Source of the DNA: Clostridiales bacterium
GTDB taxonomy: Bacteria > Bacillota > Clostridia > Oscillospirales > Oscillospiraceae
Length of the DNA: 22,754 bases
Direction: 5' to 3'
NCBI GenBank assembly: GCA_012729875.1
Contig: JAAYCC010000139.1
Coordinates: forward strand, 1 to 22,754
The stretch's first letter is position 1. Every line of letters starts with the position of its first letter. A model generated the notes under the pieces. The model ran no database searches and had not been told where the DNA came from. It saw only the letters and a program-made list of their open reading frames with translations. The position numbers and the translations under genes were made by a program. Positions 14,801 through 21,641 of this stretch are shown here, one piece after another.

Positions 14801-15379
14801 GCCAGCGGAGAGAATATCAATGTTCTTGTATTCGATACCGAGGTCTACTCCAACACCGGCGGTCAGGCCTCAAAGGCCACCCCGACAGGTGCAGTGGCTC
14901 AGTTTGCCGCGGCCGGCAAGTCCGTAAAAAAGAAAGACCTGGCCCAGATTTCCATGTCCTACGGTTATATCTATGTTGCGCAGGTCTGCATGGGCGCCAA
15001 CTATCAGCAAACGCTAAGCGCTCTACTGGAAGCCGAGAGCTACGACGGTCCGTCCCTAATAATCGCTTATGCTCCCTGCATCAATCACGGCAACAGAAAC
15101 GGTATGGGCAAGTCCATTACCACTGAGAAGCAGGCGGTAGAGGCAGGCTACTGGAATCTGTTCCGTTATGATCCGCGCCTCGATCAGCCGTTGAGTATTG
15201 ACAGCAAGGCTCCCAGCGCCAGTTATCTTGACTTTATAATGAATGAGGTCAGATACTCGTCACTGAAGCTCAGTTTCCCTGAACGCGCCGATGAGCTGTT
15301 CAAGCGCGCGGAGGAGGACGCAAAGACAAAATATGAAAAACTTGTACGTCAGAAGGAAGTTCTGAATAACGACAAGTGA
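11816..15379 (+). CDS. nifJ: Pyruvate:ferredoxin (flavodoxin) oxidoreductase, single-chain
   Basis: A complete 1187-residue enzyme that oxidises pyruvate with CoA to acetyl-CoA and CO2, passing electrons to ferredoxin or flavodoxin. It acts in the cytoplasm. Domains in order: PYR-type TPP domain (about 1-250, with AYPITPSSTMAE-like motif IYPITPSSTMAELAD), a transketolase C-like domain (about 260-410), the gamma domain (about 420-630), a ferredoxin domain with Cys696-x2-Cys-x2-Cys-x3-Cys-Pro and Cys752-x2-Cys-x2-Cys-x3-Cys-Pro holding two [4Fe-4S] clusters, and the second TPP domain. The latter has Cys819 and Cys822 for the proximal cluster and GGDGWAYDIGYGG with DTEVYSNTGGQ for TPP/Mg. All motifs are intact. 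AAGGAG about 8 bases before ATG is the ribosome binding site. The gene is monocistronic between its promoter and terminator. Confidence 0.98.
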   Translation: MSRKLKTMDGNTAAAHVSYAFSEVAAIYPITPSSTMAELADKWSAAGQKNIFGQEINVVEMQSEGGAAGAVHGSLAAGALTTTYTASQGLLLMIPNLYKLAGEQLPGVLHVSARSIATHALSIFGDHSDIYACRQTGTALLCSNSPQEAMDLGAVAHLSAIKGSLPFIHFFDGFRTSHEMQKIEVWDYKELAEMVDYDAVAKFRRRANSPANPTTRGTAQNGDIFFQTREAANPKYDAMPQIVEDYMNQVNARIGTNYKLFNYYGVPNATHVLIAMGSVCEAAEEVVDYLNKKGEKVGLVKVHLYRPFSAKHLIGVLPTTVKSIAVLDRTKEPGAIGEPLYMDIVTALAGSQYGNVPVYGGRYGLSSKDVPPGAIVSAFRNIQSDEPINSFTIGIVDDVTHRSIPINEEPDTTPDDIISCKFWGLGSDGTVGANKNSIKIIGDHTDLKAQAYFQYDSKKSGGVTISHLRFGKSKIKSTYFVSKANFVACHNPSYLEKYDMAQDIKPGGAFLINCAYDAGELSKHLPAEAKKYIADNNIHVYVIDAIKIAREIGLGNKTNAILQAAFFKLAKILPEADAVTYMKEAIRTTYGRKGEKIVNMNIEAVDAGIEQVREIKVPAEWADAAEGAGRASLDGGLEGAKEYAENVLSSVNAMRGDKLPVSAFLDYQDGTVPSGTAAFEKRGIAVDVPEWIPENCIQCNQCAFVCPHAVIRPFVLDADEAKRAPEGMKTVQMKGKGCEDYQFAIIPSVLDCTGCGSCVNVCPAKDKALRMVPLEERREEQKGYDYAYKNVSYKEVPFADNTIKGSQFKTPLLEFSGACAGCGETPYAKLATQMFGDRMYIANATGCTSIWGGSAPSYPYTKDRDGRGPAWANSLFEDNAEFGFGMLHAGKQRRELLSAQVKELSAHKDTPEELREAAKAWLESKDDAEASKKASKSLEALIADSAVKLGEGSEITELLKQIVENREMLVKPSFWVFGGDGWAYDIGYGGLDHVLASGENINVLVFDTEVYSNTGGQASKATPTGAVAQFAAAGKSVKKKDLAQISMSYGYIYVAQVCMGANYQQTLSALLEAESYDGPSLIIAYAPCINHGNRNGMGKSITTEKQAVEAGYWNLFRYDPRLDQPLSIDSKAPSASYLDFIMNEVRYSSLKLSFPERADELFKRAEEDAKTKYEKLVRQKEVLNNDK

Positions 15380-15391
15380 TTGTGTAAATAA

Positions 15392-15424
15392 AACGAGCCG
15401 CTTAAAGCGGCTCGTTCTTTTCTT
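15392..15424. terminator. Terminator after nifJ, overlapping the convergent PPTase 3' end
   Basis: AACGAGCCGC (15392-15401) pairs with GCGGCTCGTT (15407-15416), ten perfect pairs with a TTAAA loop, followed by CTTTTCTTTTT on the plus strand and by TTATTT on the minus strand. It can act in both directions. The right arm and T tract encode the last residues of the phosphopantetheinyl transferase. Confidence 0.9.
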
Positions 15425-16019
15425 TTTCCATCATGCGGGTCAGTTTGTTTTCTTCCCTCAGCAGCTTTTCGGAGGGGATTTTGATTAGCTTTTTGGGGAA
15501 AACTCCCTCGCGCGTACTTACAGCGACTGAGCTGCCGTCTATATCTCCGTAGAGACGGCATTTTACTCCGGGGACCGGCGGAATTATTTTTCCGTCTCTT
15601 TTGATGAACCGCATAGTGCGCAGGTCGCCTTCGCCATCAAGTTTAAAAAGACTCTCCCGGAGCGCCCAGATTTCAAAAAATGAGAGGGCTTCAAGTTCCT
15701 CCGCGGTTGTCAGCTTTTCGATGACAGCGGAGCTGATATTTCGGTGGTCTATTGTGTCTGCCCCCACAGGGCGCTTTGATACGGCGCAGAGGACATGGGT
15801 GCGGCTGTGGCTTATGCTGAAGTGGAAGCCCGGGTTCCCGGGAAACCACGGCTTGCCACTTGCAAGCTTTTTTATCAGCGGCATGGTGGCGCTGTTGTAA
15901 TCTTCGTAGGCCAGCGCCAGAAGGGAGACTCCAAAGGCGGAACCCCGGCTTTTGCTTATGGGGGGATAGAGAGCTTTACTCTCGTCCAAACCTCGTATGT
16001 CAGCATAGTATAGTCGCAT
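15402..16019 (-). CDS. Sfp-type 4'-phosphopantetheinyl transferase superfamily protein
   Basis: A 205-residue cytoplasmic protein. The family transfers the phosphopantetheine arm from CoA to a serine of carrier proteins. Visible motifs are GKPWFPGNPGFHFSISHS (substrate and CoA-binding loop with the SHS motif), PVGADTIDHR at the metal site, and the helix FFEIWALRESLFKLDGEG with Trp, Glu and Lys of the WxxKEAxxK motif. Two deviations stand out: the usual GxDxE becomes GADTID, with Ile where the second acidic ligand is expected and an Asp one residue later, and KEA becomes RES. The ATG at 16019 has GGAGGTG (complement of 16027-16033). The 3' end overlaps the nifJ terminator. The acyl carrier protein at 6577 is a possible substrate. 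No AcpS is in the window. Confidence 0.87.
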   Translation of the reverse strand: MRLYYADIRGLDESKALYPPISKSRGSAFGVSLLALAYEDYNSATMPLIKKLASGKPWFPGNPGFHFSISHSRTHVLCAVSKRPVGADTIDHRNISSAVIEKLTTAEELEALSFFEIWALRESLFKLDGEGDLRTMRFIKRDGKIIPPVPGVKCRLYGDIDGSSVAVSTREGVFPKKLIKIPSEKLLREENKLTRMMEKEKNEPL

Positions 16020-16074
16020 TTTTCGGCACCTCCGCAGGCGATGTTTCTTTTTTTGATGTCTTACGATATTCTAG

Positions 16075-16088
16075 CACAATATCTTGTG
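16075..16088. promoter_or_regulatory. CACAA-N4-TTGTG palindrome in the PPTase/lipoprotein divergent region
   Basis: A perfect 5-4-5 inverted repeat, CACAA-TATC-TTGTG. On the minus strand it lies between a weak -35 (TACAAA, complement of 16091-16096) and a TAGAAT -10 box (complement of 16068-16073), the spacer of a probable PPTase promoter. That is a typical place for a repressor or MerR-like activator site. Confidence 0.4.
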
Positions 16089-16115
16089 ATTTTGTACTAC
16101 CATTTTTATTCGCGA

Positions 16116-16126
16116 TATGATACAAT
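16116..16126 (+). promoter_or_regulatory. Extended -10 promoter candidate for the lipoprotein gene
   Basis: TGATACAAT at 16118-16126 fits an extended -10 element (TGN followed by TACAAT). No clear -35 hexamer lies 17 bases upstream. The distance to the GTG start at 16164 is 37 bases. Confidence 0.4.
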
Positions 16127-16163
16127 ACAAGAATAGAAACTGAGCTGGGGGAGGCATGGCGGC

Positions 16164-17501
16164 GTGAAAAAAAGGGCTTGTTTGGCAGTTGTACTGTCTG
16201 TTTTGCTGGCACAGCTCCCCGGCTGTGTCAATATTGGAAATATCGACGAGCTTTACAGCCTTCCGCAGCCCCAGGATGAGTTTTTACAGCTGCGCGAGCT
16301 TATTGATGAGGAGATAGCCGCAGGCAGCGAGTACCTTGCGCCGACGGTCGGTTCGCGGCGTCAGAGCATTCAGCTTACAGACATCGACGGCGACGGACGC
16401 GAGGAGGCGCTGGCTTTTCTGCGGAACGAGGAGCTGGTACCCAAGATCTGCGTCTACAAAAACATTGACGGCGTTTATGAGCTGGCCAGTACAATATCCG
16501 GAGAGGGTACGGCGATCGGCCGTGTGGAATATGCGGATCTGGACGGAGACGGCCTTTCCGAGATAATGGTCTCGTGGAAGACGGGTACGGAGCTCATGCT
16601 TGTAAGCGCCTATTCTCTTAAGGACTGGAACACCGCCGTTATGCTTTCCGAGAACTGCGCGGACTTTTTGGTTGGAGACATAGACGGCGACGGACGCTCA
16701 GACATCACGGCGCTGAACTTTGACGATGAGGGCGGCGGCGTTGAGGTGTTTTTTGCCGACAAGGCTGGGGACATAACTCACACCGGGGCAAACGTCTCAA
16801 AATCTATGAAAGATGCCGACCGGTTTCGAATATCTGCAATTGCCGGAAATGTCCCAGCTATTTTTGTTGAGGGACATTGCAAGAACGAGGAGAGCGGAAC
16901 CTGGTATATGACTGATATCTTTGTTTTCTCTGAGGACAAGCTGCGCAATATCACCATGGACAGAGAGACTTCGGACAGCGTTGCAAAGCGCAGTTACGAG
17001 GTCTTCAGCTGTGATATCGACGGCGACGTTGCGCTGGAGGTCCCCTTTGCGGAGCAGGTATATATACAGCCTAAGGTAACGGCACAGTACTATGTTTTCG
17101 ACTGGTACAGCTATGATACTTCGGGAGCGCCGACGCTCCGTCTGTCCACTTATCACAACTACAACGATGGCTGGTATCTGGTTTTGCCGACAGAGTGGCG
17201 CAACGGTTTTACCGTAAGGCGTGAGACGGATTCATCGGGTGAACGCTCTGTAGTTCTCTCCACATACAATCCTTCGACCGAGAAGGTTGCAGACATTGTA
17301 ACAATTTACATGCTGACTGATGAAAACAGGTCCGACAGGGCGCAGTTGGGAGGCAGGTTTATTCTACTCAGCAGCGAGGGCACCATCTATGCTGCCGAGT
17401 TCAATGATATGCAGACTGAATTCGTTACGGAAGAGCGCAAACAGGACATGATATCAAGATTTCACCTCATTTATTCCGAATGGAACACAGGAGCAGTTTA
17501 A
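16164..17501 (+). CDS. FG-GAP/VCBS-repeat lipoprotein of unknown function
   Basis: A 445-residue predicted lipoprotein. Residues 1-21 are a signal with positively charged start, hydrophobic core and lipobox LPGC, so Cys21 would be lipidated and the protein anchored outside the membrane. At least three calcium-binding type repeats follow with D-x-D-G-D-G motifs: LTDIDGDGREEAL, YADLDGDGLSEIM, VGDIDGDGRSDIT, plus a weaker one (SCDIDGDVALEV). Such repeats form blades of a beta-propeller. The C-terminal 150 residues are of unrecognised type. The start is GTG at 16164 with a GGGGGAGG ribosome binding site at 16147-16154; an ATG at 16156 is out of frame and soon stops. It lies 68 bases before the response regulator gene, so a shared transcript with the two-component system is possible. 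No enzymatic motif was found. Confidence 0.85.
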   Translation: MKKRACLAVVLSVLLAQLPGCVNIGNIDELYSLPQPQDEFLQLRELIDEEIAAGSEYLAPTVGSRRQSIQLTDIDGDGREEALAFLRNEELVPKICVYKNIDGVYELASTISGEGTAIGRVEYADLDGDGLSEIMVSWKTGTELMLVSAYSLKDWNTAVMLSENCADFLVGDIDGDGRSDITALNFDDEGGGVEVFFADKAGDITHTGANVSKSMKDADRFRISAIAGNVPAIFVEGHCKNEESGTWYMTDIFVFSEDKLRNITMDRETSDSVAKRSYEVFSCDIDGDVALEVPFAEQVYIQPKVTAQYYVFDWYSYDTSGAPTLRLSTYHNYNDGWYLVLPTEWRNGFTVRRETDSSGERSVVLSTYNPSTEKVADIVTIYMLTDENRSDRAQLGGRFILLSSEGTIYAAEFNDMQTEFVTEERKQDMISRFHLIYSEWNTGAV

Positions 17502-17569
17502 CGCAGTATAACATATCTGAGTCGGGCTGCTGCTTTTTGAGCAACGTACATACGAAAGGGTTGGGTTTT

Positions 17570-18262
17570 ATGAAAAAAGTTTTGGTTCTCGAAGACGAAT
17601 CCAGTATTCGCAGCTTTGTCGTTATCAATCTGAAGCGCTCGGGATATGAGCCCGTAGAGGCTGAGACGGGTGCGCAGGCTCTCGAGGAGCTGAAAAAGAA
17701 TCCCGATATCTGCGTTGCTCTGCTGGACGTAATGCTTCCCGATATTGACGGCTTTGAGGTCTGTCGCCGTATAAGGGCCAGCGGCTCTAAGATCGGTATA
17801 ATTATGCTGACAGCAAAAAGTCAGGAGATGGACAAGGTTACGGGGCTTATGACCGGTGCGGACGACTATGTTACCAAGCCCTTTTCTCCCGCAGAACTGA
17901 CTGCGCGAATCGACGCGCTCTATCGCCGCACCGGAGGCGGGGAAAACAGCGTTGAGGAGACGGGTGAACTGACCAGCGGGCCGTTTAGGCTGAATACCCG
18001 CAACCGCACGCTTGAGAAGAACGGTGCGCGCATCAGGCTTACACAGATTGAGTATTCCTTGATGAAGCTTTTTATGGAGAATCCCGGCAAGGCCCTATCC
18101 CGAGAGGATATCCTCAACGAGGTCTGGGGAAGGGATTATTTCGGCGAGCTGAAAATAGTCGATGTAAATATCAGACGTCTGCGTATAAAAATCGAGGACG
18201 ATCCCACGATTCCCACCTATATAACGACCGTATGGGGATACGGCTATAAATGGGGCTTCTGA
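17570..18262 (+). CDS. OmpR/PhoB-family response regulator
   Basis: A 230-residue cytoplasmic transcription regulator. The receiver domain (about 1-120) has the acidic pocket Glu8-Asp9-Glu10, phosphoacceptor Asp53 (ALLDVMLPD), Thr81 (IIMLTAKS) and Lys103 (YVTKPF). The C-terminal winged-helix DNA-binding domain (about 135-230) has the LTQIEYSLMKLFMENPGKALSREDILNEVWG core and ends in a TTVWGYGYKW motif. All switch residues are present, so phosphorylation control should be normal. The ATG at 17570 has CGAAAGGG about 9 bases upstream; a longer in-frame start inside the lipoprotein gene would add a non-conserved extension. It precedes the histidine kinase by 38 bases. The target genes cannot be told from the sequence. 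Confidence 0.95.
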   Translation: MKKVLVLEDESSIRSFVVINLKRSGYEPVEAETGAQALEELKKNPDICVALLDVMLPDIDGFEVCRRIRASGSKIGIIMLTAKSQEMDKVTGLMTGADDYVTKPFSPAELTARIDALYRRTGGGENSVEETGELTSGPFRLNTRNRTLEKNGARIRLTQIEYSLMKLFMENPGKALSREDILNEVWGRDYFGELKIVDVNIRRLRIKIEDDPTIPTYITTVWGYGYKWGF

Positions 18263-18300
18263 GTTTTGCCGCTTATTAATTTCGTGCGGAGGTGAGTTCA

Positions 18301-19722
18301 TTGCATTTCAGGGGAATAAAGGCGCGCTGGACGGTAAACGGAATAACGTATATCACGCTTATCGTCGCCGTTGCAATACTCGCTTTTTCCATTGCAATGA
18401 ACAATTACTACCATTCCGCCATACGTACCGGCCTTGAGAACAAGGCCCAGACAGCAGCCGAGTTTTTCACCTCATATGTGTCTAAGACCTACCTTGAGTA
18501 TTACCAGAGCGCTTACCGCTATACGGAAACATTTGAGGATAAGGACACTCTTGAACTGCAGTTTATCAACAGCCGGGGCAGGGTGGAGGTATCCAGCTAC
18601 GGCATTTCTGCCGGTACTTCGCCCGGTACTCCGGAGATAGAAACAGCGCTGGAAACCGGGGAGATCAGCTCGTGGTCCGGCGAGAATGAGGCTACCGGAG
18701 AGCGCATAATGTCGGTATGTGCGCCTATGCAATATGCGGACGGCAGTATCGTCGGCGTGATGCGCTATGTGACAAGTCTTAAGCTGGTGGACGAACAGGT
18801 CAAGGCTGCGATGCTGGTTGCCACTATTGTGGGGCTATTTATTATCCTTGTTGTTGTCGTTTCAAATATATACTTCATAAATACAATTGTCGTGCCGATA
18901 CGCGGCCTTACCTCGCTGGCTAAGCAGATCGCAGATGGAGGTTACGGCATACAGGCAGAGAAGAAATATGACGACGAGATAGGTGAACTGACAGATGCCA
19001 TAAACGAGATGTCGGTCAAGATCAGCCAGGCTGAAAAGGTGCAGACGGAGTTTATTTCATCGGTGTCACATGAGCTGCGCACTCCGCTTACTGCGATTAC
19101 CGGCTGGAGCGAGACTCTTTTGTACGATCCCGAGATTAAAGAGGATTCCCGACGCGGCATACAGATCATCTCCAAGGAAGCCGCAAGGCTAACAAAGATG
19201 GTTGAGGAGCTTCTGGAATTTACAAGGATACAGGACGGACGTTTCAATTTGAGTATTGAGCAGATCAATGTAGAGGCTGAGATAGAGGATACCATATTCG
19301 CATACAGCGAGCTCTTGAAACAGGAGAACATTGAGCTGCATTATATGCGGTCGCCTGTACCCATTCCTGAGATGCCGGGAGACGCGGAGCGTCTCCGCCA
19401 GGTATTTTTGAACATTCTGGACAACGCCGCTAAATACGGAAAGGATGGCGGCGCTATTGATGTGGCCGTTGATAGGGATGGCGACTATGTTAACATCTCC
19501 ATACGCGACTACGGTCCGGGTATATTGCCTGCGGAACTGCCTTTTGTCAAAAATAAGTTTTATAAGGGGAGTTCCAAGGAGCGCGGCAGCGGGATAGGTC
19601 TCGCCGTGTGCAACGAGATTGTGGAGAGACACGGCGGTGAATTGACCGTTGCCAATGCTGATGGCAAAGGCGTCATTGTTAATGTCAGACTTCCACTTAG
19701 CCGAGGACATAAATCTCAATAA
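18301..19722 (+). CDS. Membrane sensor histidine kinase
   Basis: A 473-residue kinase. Two membrane helices (about 15-38 and 160-190) flank an extracytoplasmic sensor region of roughly 120 residues (AGTSPGTPEIETALETGEI and nearby), apparently PAS/CHASE-like in size but not recognised. A HAMP linker follows (about 195-245), then the dimerisation domain with phosphoacceptor His257 in SSVSHELRTPL. The ATPase domain has the N box (RQVFLNILDNAAKYG), G1 (DYGPGI), F-like (KFYKGS) and G2 (GSGIGLAV) motifs. All catalytic motifs are intact. The start is TTG at 18301, six bases after a perfect GGAGGTGA; an in-frame GTG at 18292 lies inside that site and is unlikely. It is the partner of the preceding response regulator. 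The signal is unknown. Confidence 0.94.
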   Translation: MHFRGIKARWTVNGITYITLIVAVAILAFSIAMNNYYHSAIRTGLENKAQTAAEFFTSYVSKTYLEYYQSAYRYTETFEDKDTLELQFINSRGRVEVSSYGISAGTSPGTPEIETALETGEISSWSGENEATGERIMSVCAPMQYADGSIVGVMRYVTSLKLVDEQVKAAMLVATIVGLFIILVVVVSNIYFINTIVVPIRGLTSLAKQIADGGYGIQAEKKYDDEIGELTDAINEMSVKISQAEKVQTEFISSVSHELRTPLTAITGWSETLLYDPEIKEDSRRGIQIISKEAARLTKMVEELLEFTRIQDGRFNLSIEQINVEAEIEDTIFAYSELLKQENIELHYMRSPVPIPEMPGDAERLRQVFLNILDNAAKYGKDGGAIDVAVDRDGDYVNISIRDYGPGILPAELPFVKNKFYKGSSKERGSGIGLAVCNEIVERHGGELTVANADGKGVIVNVRLPLSRGHKSQ

Positions 19723-19796
19723 GAGATAATTTACGGGGTTTTGTCTTATATAAATATTTTTTCATGGCAGGGACTGCCGAAAGGACATTTTAGCAG

Positions 19797-20744
19797 ATGA
19801 AAAAAAAGCAAAAGAATCAGGACTTCCGCACAAGTATCGGCGGGCAGGCGCTGATAGAGGGCATACTCATGAGAGGCCCGACTAAGCAATCTGTCGCGGT
19901 TCGTACGGAGGATGGCATTGTAACTAAAGTTGAGGAACCTAAGTTTCTTGCACAGGAAAAAAAGTTTTGGGGTCTGCCTTTCATCCGTGGCCCCGTCATA
20001 TTCATCGAGTCGATGATATACGGCGTAAAAGCACTAACCTATTCTGCACAGATGCTACCCGAGGAGGAACAGGAGAAGCCTTCCAAGTTTGACATATGGG
20101 TCGAAAAGAGCTTCGGTACCGAAAAAGCCGAGAAAATTCTCATCTATCTTGCGGTTGTGCTGGGTGTTGGTCTTGCTGTTGCTCTGTTTGTTCTTCTGCC
20201 CACGTTTCTGGTAGGGTTAATACCGCATATGGGCGGACGACTCATGCTGCGGAGTCTGCTGGAGGGAGTCTGCAAGCTTATAATTTTTTTCTTGTATTTA
20301 TGGGGCATTTCCCGCGTTAAGGACGTTGCACGGATGTTCGGATATCACGGAGCGGAGCATAAAACGATTTTCTGCTATGAAAAGGGACTGCCGCTGACTG
20401 TTGAAAATGTGCGGCCTCAGAGCCGCTTCCACCCACGCTGCGGAACCAGTTTTCTTCTGGTGGTCGTCGTTCTCGGCGTGTTTTTAGGTTTTCTTATCAA
20501 TTTTGAGAGCACGCTCGCCAGGATGGGACTGAGGCTTTTGCTTCTGCCTGTTTTGGTCAGCATAGCCTATGAGATAAACAGATGGGCAGGGCGCCATGAC
20601 AATTGGTTTTCCTCGGCTATCACAGCGCCGGGCAAGGCGCTACAGAGGCTGACCACAAACGAGCCGGACGACTCAATGATAGAGTGCGCCATTGAGGCGC
20701 TGACGCTCGTTATACCCGAGGAAAAGGGCCTCGATGCATGGTAA
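19797..20744 (+). CDS. DUF1385 family membrane protein (YqhQ-like)
   Basis: A 315-residue protein of unknown function with the conserved N-terminal block IGGQALIEGILMRGP. Later family features are the KFWGLPFIRGPVIFIESMIYG segment, hydrophobic helices at about 118-142, 153-173 and 220-260, and the central FGYHGAEHKTIFCYEKG followed by RFHPRCGTSF. The invariant His and Cys residues in the last two suggest metal or redox binding, but no activity is established. Homologs often sit beside prmC and prfA in Firmicutes, as here with prmC. The stop lies in the prmC upstream region, giving a short overlap or close spacing and likely co-transcription. The ATG at 19797 follows GAAAGGAC. No function should be assigned. 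Confidence 0.9.
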   Translation: MKKKQKNQDFRTSIGGQALIEGILMRGPTKQSVAVRTEDGIVTKVEEPKFLAQEKKFWGLPFIRGPVIFIESMIYGVKALTYSAQMLPEEEQEKPSKFDIWVEKSFGTEKAEKILIYLAVVLGVGLAVALFVLLPTFLVGLIPHMGGRLMLRSLLEGVCKLIIFFLYLWGISRVKDVARMFGYHGAEHKTIFCYEKGLPLTVENVRPQSRFHPRCGTSFLLVVVVLGVFLGFLINFESTLARMGLRLLLLPVLVSIAYEINRWAGRHDNWFSSAITAPGKALQRLTTNEPDDSMIECAIEALTLVIPEEKGLDAW

Positions 20745-20764
20745 GTGAAAGGATAGACCTCTAT

Positions 20765-21622
20765 ATGGCTGCAACGTACAACGATATATACATAAAAGCA
20801 AGAAAAATATTCCGTGACGCGGGTATTGAGGCATATAACCTTGAAGCCCGGTATCTGATAGCCGCAGCTGCGGGAAAGCGGATGGACCAGCTTGTGCGCG
20901 ACATGAATCTCTATACCTCGGACGAGGTTACCGCCAGGGTGGGAGAGATGATCTCAAGACGGCTGGAGGGAGAACCGATTGCCTATATTACGGGCGAGTG
21001 GGAATTTTACGGTGTACCGATAATCGTAAACAGGGACGTGCTCATTCCGCGCGTGGACACGGAGGTCCTCGTTGAGACTGCGGTCTGCTCTCTGCGAGGC
21101 CGCAAAATGGATGCGCGCGTTATTGATCTCTGTACCGGCAGCGGCTGCGTGGGCTGCGCAATAGCTAAGGAACTGCCGGCTACGCGTGTTACTCTGGCGG
21201 ATAACAGCAAACCGGCGCTCGCCGTAGCCAAGCAGAATATTCTGGCCAACAAGCTCAATCCGCGTGTCACATGCGTTGAGATAGACGCGCTTTCAAATCC
21301 GCCCCTTATGTTGGGCAGCTTTGACCTGTTGGTTTGCAACCCGCCTTATATTCCGACCGAGGACATAAAAACGCTGGACGATTCCGTCAAGAAGTATGAG
21401 CCGGTTCAGGCGCTGGACGGCGGGGAGGACGGACTTGAATTCTACCGTGCCATCCTGAAAAACTGGCGTGCCACAATAAGAAAGGGCGGTCTTATGATGT
21501 TTGAGGTGGGCATCGGTCAGGCGGACGAGGTTTGCAGCATAATGAACGCCGCAGGCCTTATAAATGTTGGAAAGATAGAGGATACTCAGGGAATAGACAG
21601 AGTTTGCTTTGGCAACCTATAA
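20765..21622 (+). CDS. prmC: Peptide chain release factor N5-glutamine methyltransferase
   Basis: A 285-residue SAM-dependent methyltransferase that methylates the glutamine of the GGQ motif in release factors RF1 and RF2, improving termination. The N-terminal helical domain (about 1-75) is followed by the Rossmann domain. This has the SAM-binding loop VIDLCTGSGCVGCAIA, acidic strand end LADNS, and the catalytic NPPY motif at about 192-195. The segment FYGVPIIVNRDVLIPRVDTEVLVE before it is characteristic. The ATG at 20765 gives the family-like N-terminus MAATYNDIYIKARKIF. An in-frame ATG at 20738, which overlaps the DUF1385 stop, adds nine residues and has an A/G-rich upstream region; it cannot be excluded. 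RF1 (prfA), a common neighbour, is missing; recA follows 19 bases later. Confidence 0.95.
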   Translation: MAATYNDIYIKARKIFRDAGIEAYNLEARYLIAAAAGKRMDQLVRDMNLYTSDEVTARVGEMISRRLEGEPIAYITGEWEFYGVPIIVNRDVLIPRVDTEVLVETAVCSLRGRKMDARVIDLCTGSGCVGCAIAKELPATRVTLADNSKPALAVAKQNILANKLNPRVTCVEIDALSNPPLMLGSFDLLVCNPPYIPTEDIKTLDDSVKKYEPVQALDGGEDGLEFYRAILKNWRATIRKGGLMMFEVGIGQADEVCSIMNAAGLINVGKIEDTQGIDRVCFGNL

Positions 21623-21641
21623 ACAGTTATGAGGTGATGAT

